A stretch of 64,000 nucleotides of DNA from JAPPHY01 sp965247535 (GTDB taxonomy: Bacteria > Chloroflexota > Dehalococcoidia > Lucifugimonadales > UBA2985): the NCBI GenBank assembly GCA_965247535.1, contig OZ252018.1, positions 558,001 to 622,000 of the forward strand, given 5' to 3'. Position numbers and translations under genes: made by a program. Below the pieces are notes generated by a model. It saw only the letters and a program-made list of their open reading frames with translations, was not told the origin of the DNA and did no database searches. This document shows, piece by piece, positions 8,543 through 16,100 of this stretch. Numbering within the stretch: the stretch's first letter is position 1; every line of letters starts with the position of its first letter.

Positions 8543-9304
8543 TCAGCGAAACATGTCCTGAGCGGCTGGCCGCAGAAGCTCTGCCGAGCCTCCCTCATCG
8601 TCGGCGACGTAGTCGCAGCCGCGTACGATGGCCACCGGCACCATGCTGAGCTTGCCCAGCGTGAGCTCAGCCGCTGAGGCAATCTCATCGGCTATGGCGG
8701 ACACGCTGACCCGCAGCTCGTAGCCGAACGGGTCGGTCTCGCCCCGGTAGTCACGCATGGGGTGCATGCCGGCCACGCCGATGGCCACGTCCGTGTTGCC
8801 CATTCGCCAGGGGCGCCCGAACGTGTCCGATATGATTACGGCGAGCGGGAAACCCGCGGCGTCCATCAGTCCGCTCCTGAGCCGAGCGGCGGAGTCGTCC
8901 GGGTCGCGTGGCAGCAGCGAGACGATCTCGTCGCCGGGCACGTTGGAGGCGTCCACTCCGGCGTTGGCGCAGATGAGGCCGTGCTTGGTCTCGACTATGA
9001 GCACGCCGCGCTCCATCCGCACCACCCGGCGCGTCTCTCGAAGCACCACTTCCACGAGGCGGGCGTCCTTCTCGTAGAGGCCTGCGAATTCCAGCGCCAG
9101 GTGCGACGGCTCCACAGTCCGCAGATCGACCAGCGCGCCTTCAGCCTTGGACACGATCTTCTGGGTGAAGACCAGGACGTCGCCCGGCTCCGGGGGAGTG
9201 CCCTGCGCGTGGGCGGCCTGGAACGTCATGGCCGCGAGGTCGTCGCCCGGCTGCACCTCCGGTATGCCGGTCACACCTATGACGCTGAGGCGGGGAATGG
9301 TCAC
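8543..9304 (-). CDS. cofE: Coenzyme F420:L-glutamate ligase CofE
   Basis: A 253-residue enzyme that adds gamma-linked glutamate to F420-0 using GTP. Family landmarks are PGDVLVFTQKIVSKAEG (about 41-57), the VVRMERGVLIVETKHGLICANAGVDASN block (about 93-120) and IISDTFGRPWRMGNTDVAIG. Start is GTG at 9304 behind AAGGGA. No other F420 gene (cofC, cofD, fbiC) is nearby. It implies the cell makes F420, as several Chloroflexota do. The length fits the single-domain CofE, not the FbiB fusion with a nitroreductase domain. Confidence 0.9.
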   Translation of the reverse strand: MTIPRLSVIGVTGIPEVQPGDDLAAMTFQAAHAQGTPPEPGDVLVFTQKIVSKAEGALVDLRTVEPSHLALEFAGLYEKDARLVEVVLRETRRVVRMERGVLIVETKHGLICANAGVDASNVPGDEIVSLLPRDPDDSAARLRSGLMDAAGFPLAVIISDTFGRPWRMGNTDVAIGVAGMHPMRDYRGETDPFGYELRVSVSAIADEIASAAELTLGKLSMVPVAIVRGCDYVADDEGGSAELLRPAAQDMFR

Positions 9305-9596
9305 GTTCTTTTCCCTTTAAGTTTAAGGAGGCCCTTGCGTAACTACGGTGCTATCCCGAAAGAAGTACGCTTCTCGTCACTCCCGCGAAAGCGGGAATCT
9401 ATTTCCCTCTATATCGGATTCCCTACACCCCTGCTTTTGCAGGGGTGATGAAGAGAGCGTGCCCCAACCACGGGTTATTGAAAGGTCTCCTTTAAAGAGG
9501 GAGCGCTCATACAGGCTCGCCGGGATTATAGACGCGATGGTGCTTCGCGCGGAAGCGTTGGCGGTGCTGCGCCGCGCGTAGTCGCCGCAAGACCGC
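9305..9596. other. Intergenic region with a family B repeat
   Basis: Between cofE and the insertion sequence. It holds the cofE leader and the repeat at 9375-9450; the rest (to 9596) shows no coding sequence I can support. Confidence 0.6.
9375..9450. repeat. Palindromic repeat, family B, second copy
   Basis: CACTCCCGCGAAAGCGGGAA, then about 30 bp, then CACCCCTGCTTTTGCAGGGG: the paired-hairpin design seen at 2530-2600. Confidence 0.6.
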
Positions 9597-10716
9597 TATT
9601 CTCGTTCAGAAACATGTGAGACTAGTCAAGACGAAAAGGAGGGGCCATCCTTGAGGTGAGTAAACACTAAAGGGGGCCCCCCATGCGGGTAGTTGGGCTA
9701 CCCAGGGTATTGTACCAAGCGGACCGGCTGGCGAGAACCACTGCGGAGCCGGTCAGTGACGAAGCGAGAGCAAGGGAGAGGGCACTGCGCCTGTGGCGGG
9801 AATTCCAGGCGCTGGGTCTGCGGGGTCAAGTCGCTGCTGAGGTGATAGGCATACCCCGCTCCACTCTGTACCGCTGGGCCCGGCGTCGCAGGGAGGTTGG
9901 CATCCCGGGTCTGGAGCCGAGGTCGCGTGCACCCCACCGCAGGCGGACGCCCCAGTGGGACCCGCAGCTGGTGACAGCGATTGAGGACCTGCGCCGGCAG
10001 CCGCCATGGTTCGGCAAGGACAAGCTGGCTCCCCTGTTGCGACAGCGTGGATGGATGGTCTCCACCTCCACCATCGGCCGCATACTCGCCGACCTCAAGC
10101 GTCGCGGGGTCCTGAAGGAACCACCACGCCCCGGTGTAGCCAGCGCTAAACGCCGCGTCCGCCGTCCCTACGCCGCACCCCAAGGGACTACCGCCCCAAG
10201 GCCCCCGGTGACCTCCTCCACCTGGACACCACCGACCTCCGCCCTCTCCCAGGCGTAGTCCTCAAACACTTCAGCGCACGGGATGTCGTCTCTCGATGGG
10301 ACACCCTACTCATAGCCTCACGTGCTACCGCCAACACCGCCACCCGCATCCTGGACGCCCTCCAGACACGATGCCCCTTCCCTGTACGCGCCATCCAGGT
10401 GGACAATGGATCAGAGTTCCAGGCCGACTTCGAGACCGCTTGCCGAGACCGAGGCATCCGGCTCTTCACCACTCCTCCTCATTCTCCCAAGCTCAACGCC
10501 TTCGCCGAACGAGCTCACCGCACCCACAAGGAGGAGTTCTACGCCTTCTACGACGGCGACTGGACCGTCCAGGACATCACCCCAGCTCTCAGAGACCACG
10601 AACTCTACTACAACACACACCGCCCACATCAGTCCCTTGGCTATCACTCTCCCATGGAGTATATTCTTCAGTGCCACCCGGAGACCCCTCTGTCTCATAT
10701 GTCCTGAACGAGTACA
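9597..10716 (+). mobile_element. IS481-like insertion sequence, complete ends, frameshifted transposase
   Basis: A 1,120-bp element. The left end (9597-9622) and the reverse complement of the right end (10692-10716) share CTCGTTCAG followed by ACATGTGAGAC or ACATATGAGAC, an imperfect ~25-bp terminal inverted repeat. The 5-bp direct repeat ACCGC flanks it at 9592-9596 and 10717-10721, a likely target duplication. The element sits directly upstream of the -35 box of the SelW-like gene. A stub of a second copy lies at about 19695-19853. Confidence 0.85.
9683..10707 (+). pseudogene. IS481-like transposase, interrupted by a frameshift
   Basis: The first frame (9683-10258) gives an N-terminal helix-turn-helix region (GIPRSTLYRWARRRREVG) and a second one (MVSTSTIGRILADLKRRG). 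Near 10168-10186 the frame must change by -1: the other frame continues with DYRPKAPGDLLHLDTTDLRP, then IQVDNGSEFQADF and AERAHRTHKEEFY, the D, D and E of the integrase catalytic core, to the stop at 10707. IS481 transposases are normally one ~340-residue frame, and I see no canonical slippery heptamer, so a one-base deletion is likelier than programmed frameshifting. Confidence 0.75.
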
Positions 10717-10721
10717 ACCGC

Positions 10722-10750
10722 TTTACAGGATTTCGCGCCGCGGCTATAAT
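10722..10750 (+). promoter_or_regulatory. Promoter of the SelW-like gene
   Basis: TTTACA (10722-10727), a 17-base spacer, and TATAAT (10745-10750). The -35 box begins one base after the IS target duplication, so the insertion left this promoter core intact but removed whatever stood upstream. Confidence 0.75.
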
Positions 10751-10817
10751 ATCGGCGCGCAGGCCGCAAATGTGTTAGCGGCCGCGAACGGCAACTACCG
10801 CGCGAGGAGGTGACGCC

Positions 10818-11087
10818 TTGGACGAGAACACCAGCAGGTTGGAGATTGCATACTGCGTTGCCTGAGGCTATCTGCCACAGGCCGCTTGGATAGCGACCGA
10901 GTTCTTCAGCGAGTTTGGCAGCAAGCTTGCCATTACCCTCACACCCGTTGGCGACGGCAGGCTTGAGATCTGCCACGACGGCGAGACCCTATTTGACCGC
11001 AACGCAGTGGGGGGTGCCTACCCCTCCCTAACCGAAGTGCGCGAGATGCGAAAGACCGTCCGCGACAAGCTGGCGGTGCCCGCATAA
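10818..11087 (+). CDS. SelW/Rdx-family protein, probable selenoprotein (in-frame TGA as selenocysteine)
   Basis: Start is a TTG behind GAGGAGG. The frame reads LDENTSRLEIAYCVA, then TGA at 10863-10865, then GYLPQAAWIATEF and on through GGAYPSLTEVREMRK to TAA at 11085-11087. The Rdx family (SelW, SelT, SelH) is a thioredoxin-like fold of about 80-100 residues with a CxxC or CxxU redox motif after the first strand; here TGA falls exactly at the fourth position, giving C13-V-A-U16. Just downstream, GCTATC (10867-10872) and GATAGC (10889-10894) form a stem with a 16-base loop, placed as expected for a bacterial SECIS. It has its own promoter and terminator. No selA, selB or selC lies in the window. 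The alternative is a nonsense mutation of a Cys codon (TGC or TGT to TGA). Confidence 0.85.
10866..10895 (+). promoter_or_regulatory. Candidate bacterial SECIS stem-loop
   Basis: Perfect 6-bp stem GCTATC/GATAGC beginning one base after the TGA, with an extra possible GCC/GGC pairing inside. It lies within the coding sequence, as bacterial SECIS elements do. Geometry is plausible; SelB recognition cannot be judged by eye. Confidence 0.55.
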
Positions 11088-11124
11088 GAGAAGATTAACC
11101 CAACCTAGGGTTCAATCGCAAAGC

Positions 11125-11164
11125 GGGGGCGGTGACCCGGCGGGGTCCCGCCCCCCTTTCGTTT
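11125..11164. terminator. Strong terminator hairpin after the SelW-like gene
   Basis: GGGGGCGG and GACCC (11125-11138), a four-base loop, then GGGTC and CCGCCCCC (11143-11155), followed by TTTCGTTT. It separates the plus-strand SelW-like gene from convergent aroB and may serve both. Confidence 0.75.
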
Positions 11165-11193
11165 AACCGTCTAGATCTCGGGCCTGGCCCTGT

Positions 11194-12312
11194 CTACGCG
11201 TCGGGGCTGCAGACGGCCCTAACAGTCGCCTCCGCCAGGTCCTCCGGCACGTCCGAGCGAACAACCGCCCGGCCGATGCCCTCCAGCAACACCCAGTTAA
11301 TCCGGCGCCCGGACGCCTTCTTGTCCATCTTCATGGCCGCAAGCACCGAGTCCGGGTCCACGCCCGGCGCGGCCACAGGAAGCCCGAAGCTCCTGAGCAC
11401 CGACGTGTACTGCTCCACTTCCTCCTGCGATACGAGGCCCATGTGCCGTCCGATCTCACCCACGGCGGCCATGCCCACGGAGACCGCCTCGCCGTGCAGC
11501 AGTGTATTGTACTCGGTGGCGGCTTCCAGGCCGTGGCCGATGGTGTGGCCGTAGTTAAGGAGCACCCGGCGGCCCAGGGTCTCGCGTTCGTCCTCCTCCA
11601 CAATCCGGCCCTTGATGGCCATGCTGCGCCGCACCACCTCCTCGGTGATCTCCGGCTCAAGGTCCAGCAGGTCTTCAACGCGCTCTTCGAACAGCCGATA
11701 CAGCGATGGGTCCAGGATGAGCCCGTGCTTTATCGCCTCGGCCCAGCCGGAGGCCATCTCACGAGCCGAGAGCGACCTGAGCGTGGTCAGGTCCGCCGCG
11801 ACCATGCGCGGCTGGTAGAACGCGCCCACCAGGTTCTTGCCCGCGGGCAGGTTAACGGCTGTCTTGCCGCCTATGGACGCGTCGACCATCGCAGCGAGCG
11901 ACGTGGGCGCTTGCACCACCGCAACTCCGCGCAGGAACGTGGCCGCCGCGAACCCCGCCAGGTCGCCCACCATCCCGCCGCCCAGCGCGAGAATTGTGCT
12001 GCCGCGCTCGCACCGGCGCTCCGCCAGCCAGGTGTAGAGCTCGCTGGCCGTGGCCAGGCTCTTGCTCGCTTCGCCCGCGGGTACGGTGTAGAAGTGAGAC
12101 TCCAGACCGGCATTGCCCAGAGCCTGCTCCACGCGCCCTGCGTACATCCAGGCGACGGTTGAGTCGCTGACGACGTACGCGGGCCCCCGCAGGCCCGCGG
12201 CCAGCAAATGCTCGCCGATGCGGTCGAGCGCGCCCCACTCGACGTACACGGGGTAGGTCGCGGACGGCGCGCGAACGACGAACGCGGGCGCGCCCGATTC
12301 AGCGTTACTCAT
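11194..12312 (-). CDS. aroB: 3-dehydroquinate synthase
   Basis: A 372-residue NAD-dependent enzyme converting DAHP to 3-dehydroquinate, step two of the shikimate pathway. The nucleotide-binding LALGGGMVGDLAGFAAATF, the VDASIGGKTAVN block, and the zinc-ligand regions WAEAIKHG, LNYGHTIGHGLE and LLHGEAVSVGM are present. The ATG at 12312 lies within the end of aroK (8-bp overlap, ATGAGTAA), so the genes are coupled; a longer in-frame start inside aroK is unlikely. The product feeds chorismate, the substrate of MqnA encoded elsewhere in this window. Confidence 0.95.
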   Translation of the reverse strand: MSNAESGAPAFVVRAPSATYPVYVEWGALDRIGEHLLAAGLRGPAYVVSDSTVAWMYAGRVEQALGNAGLESHFYTVPAGEASKSLATASELYTWLAERRCERGSTILALGGGMVGDLAGFAAATFLRGVAVVQAPTSLAAMVDASIGGKTAVNLPAGKNLVGAFYQPRMVAADLTTLRSLSAREMASGWAEAIKHGLILDPSLYRLFEERVEDLLDLEPEITEEVVRRSMAIKGRIVEEDERETLGRRVLLNYGHTIGHGLEAATEYNTLLHGEAVSVGMAAVGEIGRHMGLVSQEEVEQYTSVLRSFGLPVAAPGVDPDSVLAAMKMDKKASGRRINWVLLEGIGRAVVRSDVPEDLAEATVRAVCSPDA

Positions 12313-12853
12313 GGTCAGGCTCCATCCTCTCGCGCCACAGTCGGGCAACCTCGCGGGCTGCTTCGTCCACGCTCAGGCCGTCGGTTTGCACTGAGAAGGC
12401 AGCCATGTCGTAGTTCTCCTGGCGCTCCGCCTTGAGCTCCCTCACTCGCTCGATGGGGTCCGGTACCGCCAGTAGCGGCCGCTCCTCCGGCGCATCGTCT
12501 CCCTCGGGTGTGGCGCTGAGACGCGCTACAATGGTCTCCGGGGTTGCCTCCAGGCAGACGATCACACCCGAGGCGGCCATCGCAGCGTAGTTGTCCGGGT
12601 CGATGATGGCGCCGCCTCCGGTGGCCACCACGACGTTGGCCTCCTCGCAGGCCAGCGCCACCGCCTCCTTCTCCAGGTATCGGAAGGCCTCTTCCCCGTC
12701 CTCTTCGAATATCTCGGCAACGGACTTGCCGGTGACGCTTACGATCTCCTCGTCCGTGTCCCAGTACACCCAGCCCTGCAGCTCCGCGACGGCGCGGCCG
12801 ACGCTGGATTTGCCGGTGCCTGAGAATCCTGTCAGAATGATGTTGCCGCTCAT
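12305..12853 (-). CDS. aroK: Shikimate kinase
   Basis: A 182-residue P-loop kinase phosphorylating shikimate at the 3-hydroxyl. Walker A is GFSGTGKS (residues 9-16), followed by WDTDEEI with the substrate-binding aspartates, a GGGAI loop (VVATGGGAIID) and the lid segment EERPLLAVPDPIERV. Length fits the family. It is first in the aroK-aroB pair, overlapping aroB by 8 bp, with a divergent lipoprotein gene 60 bp away. Confidence 0.94.
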   Translation of the reverse strand: MSGNIILTGFSGTGKSSVGRAVAELQGWVYWDTDEEIVSVTGKSVAEIFEEDGEEAFRYLEKEAVALACEEANVVVATGGGAIIDPDNYAAMAASGVIVCLEATPETIVARLSATPEGDDAPEERPLLAVPDPIERVRELKAERQENYDMAAFSVQTDGLSVDEAAREVARLWRERMEPDHE

Positions 12854-12913
12854 CGGTTTGACCTCAACGGGCTATATCGAGAGTGTACCGCAAAACCGGG
12901 GGATTAGGTAGCC

Positions 12914-14251
12914 GTGCCAGTCAAGCGTCCGCGCCTCAAGCCCTTACCGGCAGGCTCATTCGCCACTCTTGTGATGGCGCTTCTTGTCCTGGCGATCACG
13001 GCCTGCGAAGACGGGCCCATGTTCCTGTTCGAGCCACCTGTGGGCAAATTCGTTTGGGCCTACCAGGCGCCCTACGACGGCGAGTTCCGCGCCGAGGACC
13101 TGGAGATAGCCGCCCTGGTCCTGCTGACCGAGAGCGGCAGCCCAGCGCACCTCATCGACGCGTCGTTCAAGGGCGAGCTTACCGTATCATCCGCTCCCGC
13201 GGTGATCGATGGGGACTTCCGGACCTCCTGCGGCCTCTGGCTCCTCAGCCCCGAGGCCGGAAACGTTCGGAAGGTAACGGACGGCGTTCTGAGCTATCCG
13301 TGGGGCGCGCTCTTCTCGCCGGACGGCGAGCGGATGGTGTATGCCGCCACGGAGGAGTGTCCATCAAGCCCCGGTCATGACCTCAATGCTGACATGCAGC
13401 TTCTGGAGCTCGGAACTATGGAGAGTACAACCCTCTACGAGGGCGAGCAGGCTCCGGTCCTACGGGGCTGGGCCGCGCCCGACATCATGCTGGCCATGCG
13501 CGAGGTCCCGGACCTGGGCTGGACCTACAGGATCATAGGACTAGAGCCGCGCAGCGAAAGAGTGCTGGACATGGTACTTGAGTACCGGGGATTCAATCTG
13601 TTCACCGACAGGCCCTCTCCCTTGGGGGATAAGGTGCTGGTGGTGGACGAGTACCCCCCAGGCTCATCCTTCAACTCTGAATTCTCCCTGCATTCGCTCA
13701 TCACAGGCGAGCCCATCGGCGAGCCGTGGGAGGCGTGGTTCGCGCCGCAGGTCGGCAATCTGTGGTCGCCCAACGGCCGCTTGCTGTCGTACCTCGTGGC
13801 GGGCAGCATTCAAGACGGATTGCCGGTCGACGTGATGATGCTCAACCCCGAGACCGGCGAGCATACGCCAATTCTGACCGGTCTGGACACGCGGACTGAC
13901 GCCTACCTGCCCCAGACGTGGTCGCCCAAGTCGGAGGCTGTCTTGTTGCTCGCGGACGACCGGACGGCGCTCCACGCGGTGAACGCGGACGGCAGCGGCT
14001 ACGGCGAGGTGGCCGACTCCGCGCTCGGCGGATCGCTGCCCACCTACCGCAACGTGCGCTGGCCGGCGGGAGGCGGATACCTGTTCTTCGAGCGGCACGG
14101 GCCGAAGCCGGAGCGGGGGGTGATGGTCACGTCCGCGGAGTCCGAGGTCTGGGCCGCCGTGGTGCGCCTGCCCGGAGAGGGTGACGACGCGCTTGAAGAG
14201 AGGGTGCGGCAACTTGAGTCGGGGCCATGGCCGGTGTCGCTGGCGCGCTAG
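12914..14251 (+). CDS. Predicted beta-propeller lipoprotein
   Basis: A 445-residue protein beginning with GTG. Residues 15-31 are a hydrophobic signal ending in a lipobox-like AITAC, so Cys31 is the likely lipidation site. The body contains recurring WD/TolB-like strands with sequence such as YPWGALFSPDGERMVYAA and LWSPNGRLLSYLV, the SPDG/SPNG motif typical of TolB-type propeller blades. No catalytic motif is visible. A role in binding a periplasmic or surface ligand is an inference from the fold. It stands alone, divergent from aroK. Confidence 0.75.
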   Translation: MPVKRPRLKPLPAGSFATLVMALLVLAITACEDGPMFLFEPPVGKFVWAYQAPYDGEFRAEDLEIAALVLLTESGSPAHLIDASFKGELTVSSAPAVIDGDFRTSCGLWLLSPEAGNVRKVTDGVLSYPWGALFSPDGERMVYAATEECPSSPGHDLNADMQLLELGTMESTTLYEGEQAPVLRGWAAPDIMLAMREVPDLGWTYRIIGLEPRSERVLDMVLEYRGFNLFTDRPSPLGDKVLVVDEYPPGSSFNSEFSLHSLITGEPIGEPWEAWFAPQVGNLWSPNGRLLSYLVAGSIQDGLPVDVMMLNPETGEHTPILTGLDTRTDAYLPQTWSPKSEAVLLLADDRTALHAVNADGSGYGEVADSALGGSLPTYRNVRWPAGGGYLFFERHGPKPERGVMVTSAESEVWAAVVRLPGEGDDALEERVRQLESGPWPVSLAR

Positions 14252-14277
14252 GGCAGAACCGTAGTGGTGCCATCGGG

Positions 14278-14691
14278 TTACGGGGGCTGTGGCGTCCTGG
14301 CGCGGAAATGCTCGATAGCCGCCTTGGTGAGAAAGCCCGAGCGTGACTCGCTCTCCTGGCTTGCCCACTGGTCGATGGAGGCGAGCAATCTGGAGGGCAC
14401 TGTGATATTCACGCGGACGGCCTTGTCGGGGATGCTATTCAGGTCGACGTCCACCAAGCCCCAGATCCCGTCCCGATAGTCCTCGTTGTCGAGGTGCGCC
14501 TCAAGAGCCTGGGGTTGGGGAAGCGGCTCCTTGTCGGCCATCATCCCCTCAAGATGCAGAAGGATTGCCTCTTTAACATTGGCGTACGCCTCCTCCGGCG
14601 TCCGGCCGCCTGAGAAGCACCCCGGAAGGTCCGGGACCGTCACTCCGTAGCTGGTATCTTCGTCTCGGTGAATCACAATAGCAATTCGCAT
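14278..14691 (-). CDS. hicB: HicB-family antitoxin
   Basis: A 137-residue antitoxin. The N-terminal half is the HicB RNase H-like fold (MRIAIVIHRDEDTSYGVTVPDLPGC, then FSGGRTPEEAYANVKEAI), and the C-terminal half is a ribbon-helix-helix-like DNA-binding region (VRVNITVPSRLLASIDQWA). I place the start at the ATG at 14691, which shares one base with the hicA stop (TAATG). It should neutralise HicA and repress the pair's promoter. Confidence 0.9.
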   Translation of the reverse strand: MRIAIVIHRDEDTSYGVTVPDLPGCFSGGRTPEEAYANVKEAILLHLEGMMADKEPLPQPQALEAHLDNEDYRDGIWGLVDVDLNSIPDKAVRVNITVPSRLLASIDQWASQESESRSGFLTKAAIEHFRARTPQPP

Positions 14692-14885
14692 TATCGTTCC
14701 CCCCAATCCCATCCGGCTTGACGGAAAATATTTCGCAGCGTGCCTGTCGGTATGTCGGCAAGAGGGTGCACCACCGTAACACGGCCCGGCCTGTCAGGAT
14801 GAGTGAACTGCTGATGGCTGCCACGAACTCGGGCAAGCCTCCAGCCATCCTGCTCAAGTCTTCTGACAATCTCCCTGCTGTCCAT
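14691..14885 (-). CDS. hicA: HicA-family mRNA interferase toxin
   Basis: Sixty-four residues, a dsRBD-like small toxin that cleaves mRNA. The family pattern is plain: MDSREIVRRLEQDGW, then the active-site GSHQQFTHP with the essential histidine, and IPTGTLRNIFRQAGW at the C-terminus. I chose the ATG at 14885 because the -10 box covers the two upstream in-frame starts. Order hicA-hicB with a one-base overlap is standard. Confidence 0.92.
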   Translation of the reverse strand: MDSREIVRRLEQDGWRLARVRGSHQQFTHPDRPGRVTVVHPLADIPTGTLRNIFRQAGWDWGER

Positions 14886-14891
14886 ACTCAT

Positions 14892-14919
14892 AATATACAC
14901 ACCCTGCCGTGGCTTTCAA
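14892..14919 (-). promoter_or_regulatory. hicAB promoter
   Basis: Minus strand: TTGAAA (14914-14919), 16 bases, TATATT (14892-14897). Only six bases separate the -10 box from the hicA ATG, so the transcript would be leaderless or nearly so. Confidence 0.55.
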
Positions 14920-15024
14920 GGGCCTTGGCAGTAGATTCCACGAATTGGCCACCAACCTCTCTTCTGCGCCGTGGCCCGCGTTGCTGGCGCGGCAGGTTGC
15001 CCCGTAGCGCGGCCCGCAGGCAGC

Positions 15025-15053
15025 TTGACGACCTCCTAGAGCCGTGCTATTAT
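15025..15053 (+). promoter_or_regulatory. Promoter for the A-type Fe-S carrier gene
   Basis: TTGACG (15025-15030), a 17-base spacer, TATTAT (15048-15053), about 68 bases before the ATG. Confidence 0.7.
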
Positions 15054-15120
15054 CGTAACTCAGTGCACGCGGCGGCATCGAAGGTGTGTCGTCGCTGACC
15101 CAGGATCGAAAGGAGCGGGT

Positions 15121-15498
15121 ATGATTACCATAAGTACTTTGGCTTCTGAGAAGCTCAAAGAGATCCTAGTTGAGCAGGGAGAGGAAGGTTCCTCACTGCG
15201 CGTAGTGCTGATGCCCGGTGCGCACGGCGGAGCCCAGTACATGCTCGCGTTGGAGAAGGACGCCAAGAGCGACGATACAGTCGTGCAGAGCGGCGATGTC
15301 CAGATCCTCATCGACCCCGACAGCGCGCCCCTCATGGAGGGCGCCGAGATTGACTACATGGACGGGCTGATGAAGAGCGGGTTCGTGATCAACAATCCCA
15401 ACATCCAGTCCGGCGGCTGTGCGTGCGGAGGAGGAGGAGGAGGGTGCGGCTGCGGCGGTGGTGGCGGTGGCGGAGGCTGCGCTTGCGGGGGCCACTAG
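15121..15498 (+). CDS. HesB/IscA-like A-type carrier protein with Gly-Cys tail
   Basis: A 125-residue protein behind GGAGCGGGT. The core has the HesB/IscA pattern: LASEKLKEILVEQG, SLRVVLMPGAHGGAQYMLAL, a central ILIDPDSAPLMEGAEIDYMDG and GFVINNPN. A-type carriers coordinate Fe-S clusters with three Cys: one after the second strand and a C-terminal CxC. Here the first position reads GAHGGAQY, so His seems to stand in for Cys. The C-terminus (residues 99-125) is a poly-Gly stretch with CAC, CGC and CAC, six Cys in all. An Fe-S role is likely, but ligands are unusual. Confidence 0.8.
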   Translation: MITISTLASEKLKEILVEQGEEGSSLRVVLMPGAHGGAQYMLALEKDAKSDDTVVQSGDVQILIDPDSAPLMEGAEIDYMDGLMKSGFVINNPNIQSGGCACGGGGGGCGCGGGGGGGGCACGGH

Positions 15499-15569
15499 TC
15501 CGGCCCACCGTAATGGCCGGCGGAGCGGCATAGCTGCGCCGCCGGTGACAAGCCTGCTACTCGACACTG

Positions 15570-15603
15570 ACCCGCTGCACCCTAACAGGATTCAGCGGGT
15601 TCT
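15570..15603 (+). terminator. Possible terminator after the A-type carrier gene
   Basis: ACCCGCTG and CAGCGGGT form an 8-bp stem with a 16-base loop, followed by TCTGTGTGT. The T-run is poor, so this could be another RNA structure. Confidence 0.4.
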
Positions 15604-15709
15604 GTGTGTCCGGTGAGATGGTCGTCAGCCGAACGGCGCCTCTCTTGAACGGACGCAGCCTCAGGGCTAGAGTTTTGGTTCGGTGAATCTCAAACAGGAG
15701 GGCGGGTGA

Positions 15710-16084
15710 TTGAATGCGCTAGGAACTCATCTTCTGCTGGAGCTCAAGAGCTGTAACCCGGAGCTCCTGGACGACTTGCCCTACCTGAGGAAGTCCCTCA
15801 TGGAGGCGGCCGAGGAGACCGGAGCCACCATCATCGGCGACTCATTCCACCAGTTCAGCCCTCAGGGCGTCACCGGTGTGGTCGCCATAGCTGAGTCACA
15901 CCTCTGCATCCACACGTGGCCGGAGTTCGGTTACGCGGCCGTGGACATCTTCACGTGCGGCGAGGGGTTCAGGCCCCGCGACGCCGCCGCGCTCGTCGTG
16001 CGCAGCCTGGAAAGCGGCGAGCACTCGATCACCGAGATAGAGCGGGGAGTACTCCCGGAGCTGGCCGGCGTTTCGATCCGCTAG
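15710..16084 (+). CDS. speD: S-adenosylmethionine decarboxylase proenzyme
   Basis: A 124-residue bacterial class SpeD. It decarboxylates AdoMet to supply aminopropyl groups. The self-cleavage site is in AESHLCIHTWPE: Ser63 becomes the pyruvoyl group, with His68 and Cys83 (FTCG) as the other catalytic residues. The start is TTG at 15710, spaced from GGAGGG; no in-frame ATG is available. speE follows 16 bp later, so the pair forms a spermidine operon. Confidence 0.95.
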   Translation: MNALGTHLLLELKSCNPELLDDLPYLRKSLMEAAEETGATIIGDSFHQFSPQGVTGVVAIAESHLCIHTWPEFGYAAVDIFTCGEGFRPRDAAALVVRSLESGEHSITEIERGVLPELAGVSIR

Positions 16085-16100
16085 CTTCCGCCTGGCAGTT

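Noticed and set aside
10150..10200. Programmed -1 frameshift in the IS transposase
   Set aside because: No X XXY YYZ slippery heptamer in register and no downstream pseudoknot seen; IS481-type transposases are usually single frames. A simple deletion explains it.
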